Assembly: GCA_046704565.1 (NCBI GenBank) | Contig: JBJKRP010000068.1 | Location: 1-18,466, forward strand | Direction of reading: 5' to 3' | DNA length: 18,466 bases | DNA from: FEN-1297 sp046704565 | GTDB taxonomy: Bacteria > Bacteroidota > Ignavibacteria > Ignavibacteriales > Ignavibacteriaceae | Part shown: piece by piece, positions 6,293-14,375 of the stretch | How the letters are laid out: each line of letters opens with the position of its first letter | Position numbering within the stretch: the first letter of the stretch is position 1 | Position numbers and translations under genes: made by a program | The notes under the pieces: generated by a model | The model's database searches: none | Told to the model about the DNA's origin: nothing | What the model saw: the letters and a program-made list of their open reading frames with translations, nothing else

Positions 6293-6847
6293 ATGACTGA
6301 GAACAACAGCGATTTTGATCTTGTACATAGTTTTGTAAACGGTAATGAAAGCTCCTTTAATAAGATCGTTCTAAAATATCAGCAAAAGATTTATTGGCAT
6401 GCACGCAGAATGACCGGGAATCATCTTGATGCCGACGAGATTGTTCAGGAAGTTCTAATTGTTCTGTATGAAAAGCTGAAGGACTTCAAATTCCAGTCTT
6501 CGCTTTATACTTGGATTTATAGAATAACGGCAACACGAAGTATCAACTATTTAAGGAAGCGAAGTCTCAGGCAGGTATTTTCTCTCGAAGACAAAGGCGG
6601 TAAGTTGATAAGGAGTAAGGAAGACATTGTTTCGAATATAGAGTCAAAAGAAAAATTGGAAAGACTTGAGGCTGTATTGAAAGAGATTCCGCCGAAACAG
6701 AGAGAGGTCTTTATATTGAGAAATTTTGAAGAACTTAGTTATGAAGAAATTTCAGAGATAACCGGAAAGAGTGTGGGTGGTTTGAAGGCAAACTACTTCC
6801 ACGCATTAAAAAGAATTATGGAGCTAATGAACGAAAATGAAAGCTGA
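6293..6847 (+). CDS. ECF-type RNA polymerase sigma factor
   Basis: About 184 residues from ATG 6293. Region sigma-2 spans ~8-92 with the core-binding and -10 recognition helices (LDADEIVQEVLIVLYEKL, then SSLYTWIYRITATRSINYL). Region sigma-4 spans ~120-180 with IPPKQREVFILRNFEEL, SYEEISEITGKS and VGGLKANYFHALKRI as the helix-turn-helix that reads the -35 element. The short linker and absence of sigma-1 and sigma-3 mark the extracytoplasmic-function group. A TTG at 6272, directly abutting the right arm of the dyad, would add seven residues; no Shine-Dalgarno site distinguishes the two. The anti-sigma gene overlaps its end by 11 bases, implying translational coupling. Autoregulation through the upstream dyad is inferred. 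Confidence 0.93.
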   Translation: MTENNSDFDLVHSFVNGNESSFNKIVLKYQQKIYWHARRMTGNHLDADEIVQEVLIVLYEKLKDFKFQSSLYTWIYRITATRSINYLRKRSLRQVFSLEDKGGKLIRSKEDIVSNIESKEKLERLEAVLKEIPPKQREVFILRNFEELSYEEISEITGKSVGGLKANYFHALKRIMELMNENES

Positions 6848-7448
6848 AGAAAGAATCATACTTTACCTGGACAACCAGATGAGTGATGAGGAGAGAAATT
6901 CATTCGAAAAGGAACTTGAAAACTCTCCGCAGTTACAAAGCAGACTTGAAAAATACAGGAAGTTGCTTGGAGAAATCAGCACGTCTAAAAATTTAGAGGC
7001 GGACAAAGAGTATTTTGCCGAGATGATACCCAAATTCCGCGGCAGGCTTGAACTGAAACAAAGAATGAGATTTATGCCTAAGCTGGCTTTTGGGATGACC
7101 ACATTAGCAGCCGTTCTGGTTGTCTTATTCTTTGCTTTAAACAGGAGTAACAATTATAAGTCTATAGTTCTAAAAAAGACTGCGGCTCAGTCAACGAATT
7201 ACAATGGATCGAGCGATCTGAATATTTTATCCGATCAGTATAATCTGGGCACCTTAAGCGCTGCCGAAATTACGTATTCCAACTCGGTACTCGATTCTCT
7301 TCTTTATAAAGAATTGAACCTGACGCCGCAGAGCCTAAACGGCTATACTTTTGATAACAACCAGGATTTAAACACTGTGGTACAGGGAATAAATCAAAAA
7401 GAAGCCGACGAAATTTATGACCAGCTTTTACATAAGAAAATTTTCTAA
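6837..7448 (+). CDS. Membrane anti-sigma factor without zinc motif
   Basis: 203 residues. The N-terminal ~75 residues match the anti-sigma domain layout: RIILYLDNQMSDEERNSFEK, then LENSPQLQSRLEKYRKL. The HxxxCxxC zinc motif is absent, so this is a zinc-independent version. A single TM segment lies at ~83-102 (LAFGMTTLAAVLVVLFFAL), leaving about 100 periplasmic residues of low-complexity Asn/Ser/Leu composition that match no known domain. The expected job is to hold the sigma factor at the inner membrane until a periplasmic signal is received. Its start overlaps the sigma gene by 11 bases, and the second LTxxQ-like gene begins 7 bases after its stop, so the three form one operon. Confidence 0.85.
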   Translation: MKAEERIILYLDNQMSDEERNSFEKELENSPQLQSRLEKYRKLLGEISTSKNLEADKEYFAEMIPKFRGRLELKQRMRFMPKLAFGMTTLAAVLVVLFFALNRSNNYKSIVLKKTAAQSTNYNGSSDLNILSDQYNLGTLSAAEITYSNSVLDSLLYKELNLTPQSLNGYTFDNNQDLNTVVQGINQKEADEIYDQLLHKKIF

Positions 7449-7455
7449 AGGGAAA

Positions 7456-7935
7456 ATGATGAAAAAAGTAATTTTTGTTTTTCTTCTCGCTATCCTTTTA
7501 ACTGCCGGAGTGAATGCCCAGGTAAACATGTCTCAAGGTCCGGGGCAAGGTCCGATGAAGAAGATTGAAGAGCTTGAGAGAGTAAAACTAATTGAAGTAC
7601 TTAATATGGACGAACAGACCACGTTAAAGTTTTTCTCAAGAAGAAATAAATACAGGCAGGACCAGTTTAAGCTTTTTATAGAATCAAACGATTTGCTGAA
7701 AAATCTTGATACTGAAGTAAACAAGGAAAAGCCCGAAAGCAATGAAACTAAAGATCTCGTTTCAAAGTATCTGGAAATAGAAAATAAAATATCGGATAAC
7801 CGGTTAGACTTTATCAGATCTTTAAAAGATATTTTAACCCCCAAGCAGATCGGCAAATACATTGTCTTTGAAAGAAAATTCAGAGATGAAATAAGACAGA
7901 TGATTTTCAGAGAAAGACGAAGAGGCATGAGGTAA
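7456..7935 (+). CDS. Secreted LTxxQ-like protein, candidate periplasmic sensor
   Basis: About 159 residues from ATG 7456, where AAAGGG sits just upstream and the sequence MMKKVIFVFLLAILLTAGVNAQ forms a signal peptide; the open frame extends back to 7417 but would spoil this signal. The mature protein is helical and highly charged. Its second motif, LTPKQIGKYIVFERKF, is a recognisable LTxxQ; the first, VLNMDEQTTLKFF, is degenerate. The very basic C-terminus (FRERRRGMR) is unusual. Family relatives include CnrX, the periplasmic metal sensor that works with an anti-sigma (CnrY) and ECF sigma (CnrH). The same three-gene order here suggests the sensor or negative regulator role, but this is inference; a Spy-like chaperone is the alternative. 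Confidence 0.75.
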   Translation: MMKKVIFVFLLAILLTAGVNAQVNMSQGPGQGPMKKIEELERVKLIEVLNMDEQTTLKFFSRRNKYRQDQFKLFIESNDLLKNLDTEVNKEKPESNETKDLVSKYLEIENKISDNRLDFIRSLKDILTPKQIGKYIVFERKFRDEIRQMIFRERRRGMR

Positions 7936-8016
7936 AAGCTTTTTATCTTTGTCAAACTTTTCTTCATAAAGGGTTGCTTTTTTGATGCCGGGAAATTATT
8001 TTTTGCCCGTTATTCT

Positions 8017-8100
8017 GCGGAAGTGGTGAAATTGGTATACACGCTACTTTGAGGGGGTAGTGCCTTAATTGGCGTACGGGTTCAAGTCCCGTCTTCCGCA
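8017..8100 (+). tRNA. tRNA-Leu (anticodon GAG)
   Basis: The acceptor arms GCGGAAG (8017-8023) and CTTCCGC (8093-8099) pair perfectly, with discriminator A at 8100. The anticodon stem CTACT/GGTAG (8044-8048 and 8056-8060) encloses TTGAGGG with GAG at 8051-8053. There is a long variable arm typical of class II leucine tRNA and a T arm containing GGTTCAAGTCC. The 3' CCA is not encoded (the next bases are CAA), so it must be added by the nucleotidyltransferase. Length is 84 bases. Confidence 0.95.
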
Positions 8101-8139
8101 CAAAAACTCCAACTTTATCAAGCCTTTCGGATTCCGGAT

Positions 8140-8748
8140 TTAAAACAGTAAAATCAAATTAAGCGTAGTGGCGTTAATGCTGTTTTCTCCGCTGTCCTTT
8201 CCTACAAGATTCATAAAGCTGTATTTAATACTGACGTCAAGATTCATTGAAGGAATTGCGGTTATAACCGCACCTACTCCTATTGCTGCCCCGTATCTGT
8301 TATAGCCGGGCTGAGTATATATTGCCGCCGGATCGGAAATCTGAAGATCGCCGAAATGATTGTAGGCAATATCAACCTCGGCATATGGCTTAACAAGAGG
8401 TAAAGGAAGCAGAGTGTATTGTCCCTCGATACCAAGCGAAAAGATATGCTGTTCCGTATTTATGTTTCCTATGCCAGTATAAGAACCGCTTCCTTTGAGA
8501 TAATGGTAATCGATGAACACGCCGGGCGTAAATGGAATAAGAGGTATATCGAATTTTGCCATTACGGTAAAGTGGTAATTGGAAGTAAATCCTAATCCTC
8601 CATCAGATATACTTTTTGTTAAAGAATCCGGATTGCTTAAATAAGTCAAGCCTCCTCCGACTCCAAGCTTTACTAATTGAGCTTCGGAAGAGGAACTTAA
8701 AATCAAAATCAAGACAAGAGCAAATAAAGACCGCAATAAGTTTTTCAT
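8140..8748 (-). CDS. Small outer-membrane beta-barrel protein (OmpW/OMP_b-brl-like)
   Basis: 202 residues. Residues 1-23 are a signal peptide (LLRSLFALVLILILSSSSEA, cut before QLVKLG). The remainder alternates amphipathic strands and short turns: VKLGVGGGLTYLS, NYHFTVMAKFDIP, TPGVFIDYHYLKG, HIFSLGIEGQYTL, VKPYAEVDIAYNHFG, GAAIGVGAVITA, MNLDVSIKYSFMNL, and TLNLILLF. This predicts an eight-stranded barrel, and the terminal Phe fits the BAM recognition signal. Size and pattern match the outer-membrane protein beta-barrel (PF13505-type) group; the function is unknown. AAGGAG on the minus strand (8754-8759), 5 bases before ATG, fixes the start. It is divergent from the DUF92 gene. Confidence 0.8.
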   Translation of the reverse strand: MKNLLRSLFALVLILILSSSSEAQLVKLGVGGGLTYLSNPDSLTKSISDGGLGFTSNYHFTVMAKFDIPLIPFTPGVFIDYHYLKGSGSYTGIGNINTEQHIFSLGIEGQYTLLPLPLVKPYAEVDIAYNHFGDLQISDPAAIYTQPGYNRYGAAIGVGAVITAIPSMNLDVSIKYSFMNLVGKDSGENSINATTLNLILLF

Positions 8749-8909
8749 TTCGACTCCTTAAATAGCTTAATTTCCATATTAATTGTGCAGAACAGCCAAA
8801 AGATAATCCTTAACTTCTAAACATAAAAGAATATTGAAAATATTTTACGAAATTTGCATTAAAAATTAACAAGAGTATTCTAATTTAATAAGCGGAAGGT
8901 TTAAGAGAA

Positions 8910-9710
8910 CTGATAATCCAAAACTTAATAGCCGGCTTTGCTGCCGCAGTAGTCGTTTCTGTTCTTTCTCGAAAACTAAGATTCTTGACCGTGTCTGGAA
9001 GCATCGCGCAATTTGTTTTAGCCTTCTTAATTTTCGGGTTGGGTGGAATAAAATGGACAGTGCCAATAATTACTTTTTTTCTTACCGCGAGCTTACTTTC
9101 CAAGCTTCGTGTTAAAAAGAATTCGGCTGTGGATAATTTCTTTGAGAAATCCGGTGAGAGGGATTATTTACAGGTGCTCGCAAACGGCGGAATAGGGGGG
9201 ATGCTGGTTGTTCTGGCGCAGTTTTACAAACCGGAACTTTTGTTTGCCGTTTACGTCTCATCTCTGTCTGCAGTTTGTGCGGATACTTTTGCTACGGAAA
9301 TTGGGACTTTAAAGAAACTGATGCCGGTAAACATTTTAACATTAAGAAAAGTTGAACAGGGAACGTCCGGCGGAATCTCTTTGCCGGGGACTGCCGGTGC
9401 AATATTAGGCGCTTTCATTATTCCTATATCATCGCTAAGTTGGATAAGTACAAATTTAATTTTTTTTGTTGTTTCTGCAACCGCCGCGGGATTCCTTGGA
9501 AGTATTGTTGACAGCATCTTAGGGGCGTCGGTTCAGGCACAATTTAAATGTGGCGTTTGTAATAAAATTACCGAGAAAAAAAATCATTGTGGGTATAGTA
9601 CTTCGTTATGCAAAGGATATTCGTGGATAAACAACGACACGGTGAATTTTATCGCTTCCTTATCGGGATGTATCTTCTTTATTCTGTTTAACTACTGGCT
9701 AAAGGTGTAA
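8910..9710 (+). CDS. DUF92 (TMEM19/VTE6-related) integral membrane protein, non-canonical start
   Basis: Family signatures are clear: FLTVSGSIAQFVLAFLIFG, ADTFATEIGTL, EQGTSGGISLPGTAGAILGA, the Cys/His cluster FKCGVCNKITEKKNHCG and WINNDTVNFIAS. There are six or more TM segments. Family members include the plant phytyl-phosphate kinase VTE6; bacterial members are mostly uncharacterised, so I do not assign a substrate. The first canonical start is TTG 8985, but that would discard the usual first TM. The frame stays open back to 8892 and encodes LIIQNLIAGFAAAVVVSVL followed by SRKLRFLT, which fits the family N-terminus. No ATG, GTG or TTG exists between 8892 and 8984; CTG at 8910, ten bases after GGAAGG, is my best guess. 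The TPR gene starts immediately after its stop. Confidence 0.85.
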   Translation: MIIQNLIAGFAAAVVVSVLSRKLRFLTVSGSIAQFVLAFLIFGLGGIKWTVPIITFFLTASLLSKLRVKKNSAVDNFFEKSGERDYLQVLANGGIGGMLVVLAQFYKPELLFAVYVSSLSAVCADTFATEIGTLKKLMPVNILTLRKVEQGTSGGISLPGTAGAILGAFIIPISSLSWISTNLIFFVVSATAAGFLGSIVDSILGASVQAQFKCGVCNKITEKKNHCGYSTSLCKGYSWINNDTVNFIASLSGCIFFILFNYWLKV

Positions 9711-12686
9711 ATGAAAAAAGTAATTTATTTAATTGTCGTTCTAACTCTAAGCTTCATTTCGTTAAAAGCGCAGACAGCCGGTCAAAAATATTCAGAGGCA
9801 ATGAAAGCGTATCAGTCTCACCAGTATGCTGAGGCTTATAATCTTTTCAATCAATTCTTTTCCGAATATAAACTTACCGACGGATTATATTCGACAGCGA
9901 AATATTATAGCTCTGACGCACTGCTTAACCTAGGGGAATATAATGCAGCCGCTGCAGGATTTGAATTCTTTATTAATCATTTTGCCTGGTCGCAGTTTAG
10001 AGATAAGGCGCTGTACAAGCTTGGAATTATTTATTACAGACAGAATGAGTTTGAGCTAAGCCGGGACAGACTGCGCAGGTTGTTGAATGATTATCCCGGC
10101 AGCGACCTTGCGGGTTCCGCGCTTTACTGGATCGGCGAATCGTACTCTAAGCAGAACAGGCTTCAGGATGCGGTTATGTTCCTGAAGGGCGCAATAGCCA
10201 ACTATCAGAACAATAAATTTATCGATTACTCAATTTATACCCTTGCATCTGTTTACGAAAAGATTGGAGATTACAGAAATGCTGTCGCTTATTATGATAC
10301 TTTACTGTCATACCACAGCGACAGCCCGCTGGCAACCGCGGCTCATATCAGGATAGGCGTATGCTACTTTAAGCTTAAGGAATATAATGCTTCGGTGATT
10401 GAGCTTAACAACCCGGCTCTAAAAGAGCTTCCGGATGAGGTGTACGCAAAGAGCCTTTACCTATTGGCAAATTCTTATTACAGGTCTGGTGATTACCCAA
10501 ACGCCGAAAAAGCTTTCCTGGAGATCATCAATAAATATCCTTCATCAGAAGAGATAAGAGAATCAAAATATGGGCTGGCATGGACTTACTTCCAGGAGAA
10601 GAAGTATAATAATGCTTACCAGGTATTCAACAATATTTCCGAGGGAGACGACAGCCTTGCCGAAAAATCTTTCTACTGGAAAGCTGAATCTAAGAGATAT
10701 GCAGGGCAGGGAAATGAAGCTTTTAAAATTTACCAGGACTTTATAAAAAGATATCCTAACAGCAGCATGATAAAAGGAGTTGAGTATCAGATCGGAGTCC
10801 TTTATTATAATTCTAAAAATTACAGCCTGGCGTTGAAGTTTCTTAAAAGTGCGGTTGAGACTTCGGACAGCACCTTTAAAGCTAAGGCGCTTACTTTAAT
10901 GGGGGAATTAGAACTAGACAACAAAAATTACAGGTCTGCAGCAGGATATTTTAATAACGCTATGAATGTTCCCGGGATTTCGAGCGATCTTGAAAATAGA
11001 TCGATACTCGGGTTGGGCATTTCAAATTATTATCTGCGCAATTTTACCGGAGCGGAGAAAAATCTGACAGGTTTGAATTCCAAGGATCCGGAGTTTGAAA
11101 AAGACAAAGTCAATTTTTACCTGGCAGAATGCTATTACTCTCAGGGAGAATACAGCAAAGCAATTGCAAGATACAGCCAGGTAAGCGGGGACAACGAAGA
11201 ACTTGGAAGCATGGCTTTGTACGGTAAGGCTTATTCATATTTTGAGATGCGCAGGTACGATGAAGCGGCAAATGTCTTTTCCGAATTTGCACGTCTTTAT
11301 CCGAACAGTTCAAGGCTGCTGGATGCAGAGCTTAGGCTTGCAGACAGCTACTACGGAAGCAAGAACTTTGCTGCGTCAAGTAATGTTTATAAGAATATGA
11401 TTGGTAGAAATACGAGAGTGTTCGATAACCCATATGATTATTATCAGTACGCCCAGGCTCTCTACAAGGCAAATGAAATCAACCAGGCAATAACTGAATT
11501 CCAGGCAATCTCGGAGAAATTTCCGAGTTCTGAGTATGCCGATAAATCTTTATACGTTATCGGCTGGATACATTTCCAGCAAGGTGATTATTACGCAGCA
11601 ATGAACAGCTACAGGAATGTCTTATCCCGCTATCCTAATTCTTCAATTGCCGCACAGATTTATTACTCAATCGGAGATTGCTACTATAACCTCGGTAATT
11701 ACGATTCTGCCATAGTGAATTATGAATACGTGATGACGCAGTATCCATCTTCACCTCATGTTTACGATGCTGTTAACGGCATCCAGGATTCTTACGTGGT
11801 AGAAGGTCAGCCGCAAAAGGCTGTCGATTTTATAAATCAATATCTGTCGACAAACCCTTCATCCAGCTTTGCAGACCAGATAGCCTACAAGCGTGGAGAC
11901 ATTTACTACAGCATGCATGATTATAAGAATGCCTCGACCAGTTACACGCAGTTTATTGCCGATTACCCGAAAAGCAAGCTTGTGCCGCAGGCTTACTTCT
12001 GGATAGGTAAATGCAACGAGAATCTTAATCAATACCCCCAGGCTTTGTATAATTTCAACCTGGTGTTTAATACATTTCCCTCAAGCGAATCTGCGCCTGC
12101 TGCGGTTATTGAGATCGGTAATATCTATAATCAGCAGAAAAATTACGGCGCTGCCCTGAACATTTACGACAAAGCCTTAGGGTCCTTGCCGGATACAAAA
12201 AGATTCCCGGAAATACTTTTCAACAAGGGGATGACACTTATAATCAGCCAGGATTCAGTTGATGCACAAAATGTCTTCAACAAGGTTATCCAAAGCTACG
12301 GCAATACCGTCTTTTCTGAAAAGTCCAAACTGGAATTAGGAATTATAGCCTTAAGCTCGGGACAGTATGATACTGCAATTACATATTTCCAGAATCTTTC
12401 ACAGAACCGGACTGATGAGATCGGAGCGCAGGCTCAATACTATTACGGCATAGCTTTATTCAACCAGGGAAATTATGACGGAGCGATAAATGCCTTCCTG
12501 TTAGTTCAAACATCTTTCCCCGGTTACGACGAATGGGTTACGAAGTCATATCTTAAGCTTGGAGATTGTTATTCGAAAACAAAAGATTATGAGCGGGCAA
12601 AGGAAATGTACAGGCTGGTTTACAAAAACCACCGCACCGATGACTACGGTAAAGAGGCAAGAATAAAACTGAGGAAATTGAGATGA
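9711..12686 (+). CDS. Secreted giant TPR-repeat protein (about 26 repeats)
   Basis: 991 residues. Residues 1-20 are a signal peptide (KKVIYLIVVLTLSFISLKA before Q). Essentially all of the rest is a run of ~26 tetratricopeptide units of 35-38 residues, each following the pattern A-x-Y-x-x-G-x-x-Y-(x4)-Y-x-x-A-(x3)-F-(x3)-YP-x-S. Many units end YPNSS or YPSS, like the YbgF/CpoB and BamD type. Such periplasmic superhelices serve as protein-interaction scaffolds at the outer membrane. Its ATG directly follows the DUF92 stop and its own stop overlaps the barrel gene by 4 bases (ATGA), so the two products are probably made together and may act as a complex. No terminal domain other than TPR is visible. 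Confidence 0.9.
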   Translation: MKKVIYLIVVLTLSFISLKAQTAGQKYSEAMKAYQSHQYAEAYNLFNQFFSEYKLTDGLYSTAKYYSSDALLNLGEYNAAAAGFEFFINHFAWSQFRDKALYKLGIIYYRQNEFELSRDRLRRLLNDYPGSDLAGSALYWIGESYSKQNRLQDAVMFLKGAIANYQNNKFIDYSIYTLASVYEKIGDYRNAVAYYDTLLSYHSDSPLATAAHIRIGVCYFKLKEYNASVIELNNPALKELPDEVYAKSLYLLANSYYRSGDYPNAEKAFLEIINKYPSSEEIRESKYGLAWTYFQEKKYNNAYQVFNNISEGDDSLAEKSFYWKAESKRYAGQGNEAFKIYQDFIKRYPNSSMIKGVEYQIGVLYYNSKNYSLALKFLKSAVETSDSTFKAKALTLMGELELDNKNYRSAAGYFNNAMNVPGISSDLENRSILGLGISNYYLRNFTGAEKNLTGLNSKDPEFEKDKVNFYLAECYYSQGEYSKAIARYSQVSGDNEELGSMALYGKAYSYFEMRRYDEAANVFSEFARLYPNSSRLLDAELRLADSYYGSKNFAASSNVYKNMIGRNTRVFDNPYDYYQYAQALYKANEINQAITEFQAISEKFPSSEYADKSLYVIGWIHFQQGDYYAAMNSYRNVLSRYPNSSIAAQIYYSIGDCYYNLGNYDSAIVNYEYVMTQYPSSPHVYDAVNGIQDSYVVEGQPQKAVDFINQYLSTNPSSSFADQIAYKRGDIYYSMHDYKNASTSYTQFIADYPKSKLVPQAYFWIGKCNENLNQYPQALYNFNLVFNTFPSSESAPAAVIEIGNIYNQQKNYGAALNIYDKALGSLPDTKRFPEILFNKGMTLIISQDSVDAQNVFNKVIQSYGNTVFSEKSKLELGIIALSSGQYDTAITYFQNLSQNRTDEIGAQAQYYYGIALFNQGNYDGAINAFLLVQTSFPGYDEWVTKSYLKLGDCYSKTKDYERAKEMYRLVYKNHRTDDYGKEARIKLRKLR

Positions 12687-14287
12687 TAAAAAAAATATTT
12701 GCTGCTTTAATCATTTTCTGTTCTGTTACTGTTTTTGCCCAAGAAAAGCAGAGCCAGCAATCAAATTCCGGCGTAGAACTACCTGACTTTGTAATTACCG
12801 GTACCGATGTCGTTTCGCTTAGGCATGTACAAAAGATTCCTCCCGACTTTGTGCCGGCAATTTCAAAACAATTTTTAAACCCGGTCTTTCCGTCCGAGAA
12901 TTTAAAAATGAAAGAAGTAAGCACTCCGGTAAAAGGTACTATGACAATGCTGGATACGCTGAATTACCATACGGGCTTTTTGCAGGTCGGGTTAGGATCA
13001 TATTATCTTCCGATTGCGAAGTTGAATTTTGCGTCTCCTTTCTCAAACGGTCTGTTTGAATTGTTCGGTGATGCGGCAAACCGACGTGCGTATGTTAAGA
13101 ACAGCGACAGGTATTCCTTGAAGGGAGGTGCAAGTCTTTCGCTTTATGTTCAGGACGATGCAGCAATTCTTCCCGGCAGCCGGTTTAAGCTCAGCGGAGA
13201 TTATGGTCTGCAGTCTTATAAATTGTTCGGCTCGAATAATCCAACATATAAAAGAAACTTGAACATAGGCAACGGTTCGCTCGAGATAAGTAATTTGATG
13301 AACAGGTATTTCCTTTTCTCTGCAAAACTGGCGGATAATCTTACTTCGCTTAAAGGCGAGCATTTTTCAGAAAACATGGTAGACCTCGGCGGATATACGC
13401 AGTTCGGCTTATACTCATTTAACTTCGGCGCCGACGTAAATTTTAAGAAACAAACGATTAGCAATGATCTTAACTCAAATGCGATGTTCGGATTTATTGC
13501 TGTAAGACCTACCATCAATCTGAATGTTTCCGATAAGGTGAAAGTGAATGCCGGATTTAACTATGCACATGAGCTGAGCAATAATTTCTTTTCTCCGTAC
13601 GGCGCTGTCGGAATAGATTTAGGGAACGGTCTCTCGTTGTATGGAGACTTTTCACCTCAGGCAGAGTTTTACGGCGGCGGACATTTCCTTCAAATAAATC
13701 CCTACTTCATGCCGCAAAAGTTTACCAACGTATTCTTAAAAAAGAATATGGCGTTAAGTGCTTCCATCAAATACGAGTTTTTTACCTATGTTGAAATTAA
13801 CGGCGGCTTTAAATATTACTCGTCGGACAATCTTCCTTTCTTTATAGATACTGCAAATGCAGGTATGTTTAATTTATCTACCACAAGTGCCAAAAGCTTC
13901 ACGCTGTTTGTGAATTTCCTTTTTCATCCCGGACCAAACGGCGTGTTTTATGCCACTGCCGAGTTGAATGATACGAGAGATACTGCAAACACTTTTGTAC
14001 CGTATTTCCCGCGTGCAAAGGCAACTTTGAATTACGGCTACAATTTTAATAACAGGCTCGATGCCGAAGCTAATCTCGAATTACTTGCGGGGATGTACTC
14101 TGATATTCAAAATAAGAATTCAATTAATCCTGTTGTAAATCTCGGATGTACTCTCGGATATATGATTAAACCGGGCTTTTACCTTACGTTGAAATTGTCT
14201 AACCTGCTTAACCAGAATAATTATATGTGGAAGGGGTACAAAGAATTACCGCTGAATATTACAGCGGGGCTAAAATATAACTGGTGA
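12683..14287 (+). CDS. TonB-receptor-like outer-membrane barrel lacking a plug domain
   Basis: 534 residues. The signal peptide is residues 1-19. Residues 31-41 read VELPDFVITGT, like the short segment that precedes the plug in TonB-dependent receptors, but no plug domain of ~130 residues follows. Instead a short linker leads to repeated strands (GFLQVGLGSYYLPIAKLNF, YSLKGGASLSLYVQDD, and so on) ending KLSNLLNQNNYMWKGY and a terminal Trp, the ending typical of TonB-receptor barrels (NLFN-x-x-Y...W-x-GY). The length suggests about 20-22 strands. It is translationally coupled to the TPR protein, and a TonB gene lies 2 kb downstream. It may be a plug-less relative in which TPR or TonB acts from the periplasm; the substrate is unknown. 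Confidence 0.75.
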   Translation: MIKKIFAALIIFCSVTVFAQEKQSQQSNSGVELPDFVITGTDVVSLRHVQKIPPDFVPAISKQFLNPVFPSENLKMKEVSTPVKGTMTMLDTLNYHTGFLQVGLGSYYLPIAKLNFASPFSNGLFELFGDAANRRAYVKNSDRYSLKGGASLSLYVQDDAAILPGSRFKLSGDYGLQSYKLFGSNNPTYKRNLNIGNGSLEISNLMNRYFLFSAKLADNLTSLKGEHFSENMVDLGGYTQFGLYSFNFGADVNFKKQTISNDLNSNAMFGFIAVRPTINLNVSDKVKVNAGFNYAHELSNNFFSPYGAVGIDLGNGLSLYGDFSPQAEFYGGGHFLQINPYFMPQKFTNVFLKKNMALSASIKYEFFTYVEINGGFKYYSSDNLPFFIDTANAGMFNLSTTSAKSFTLFVNFLFHPGPNGVFYATAELNDTRDTANTFVPYFPRAKATLNYGYNFNNRLDAEANLELLAGMYSDIQNKNSINPVVNLGCTLGYMIKPGFYLTLKLSNLLNQNNYMWKGYKELPLNITAGLKYNW

Positions 14288-14375
14288 TAAAAAGTATTTA
14301 TTTTTAAATTGCAGATAGTATTTTCGAAACATATTTTTGTTGAAGACTTGATTTTAACAGCACGAAAAATTAAAG

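Noticed and set aside
7417..7455. Upstream extension of the second LTxxQ-like gene to 7417
   Set aside because: This would put 13 residues in front of an otherwise perfect signal peptide and overlap the anti-sigma gene; AAAGGG before ATG 7456 supports the later start.
7981..8016. Possible hairpin CGGG...CCCG before the tRNA
   Set aside because: The stem is only four pairs with a long loop, below what I would call a terminator.
9711..12686. Repetitive DNA that might be a tandem array or CRISPR-like repeat
   Set aside because: The periodicity of about 108-114 bases is the codon-level trace of degenerate TPR units; the nucleotide copies differ throughout and the frame is continuous.
12553..12924. 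Open minus-strand frame across the TPR/barrel junction
   Set aside because: It lies antisense to two well-supported, overlapping genes and shows no ribosome site or recognisable domain.
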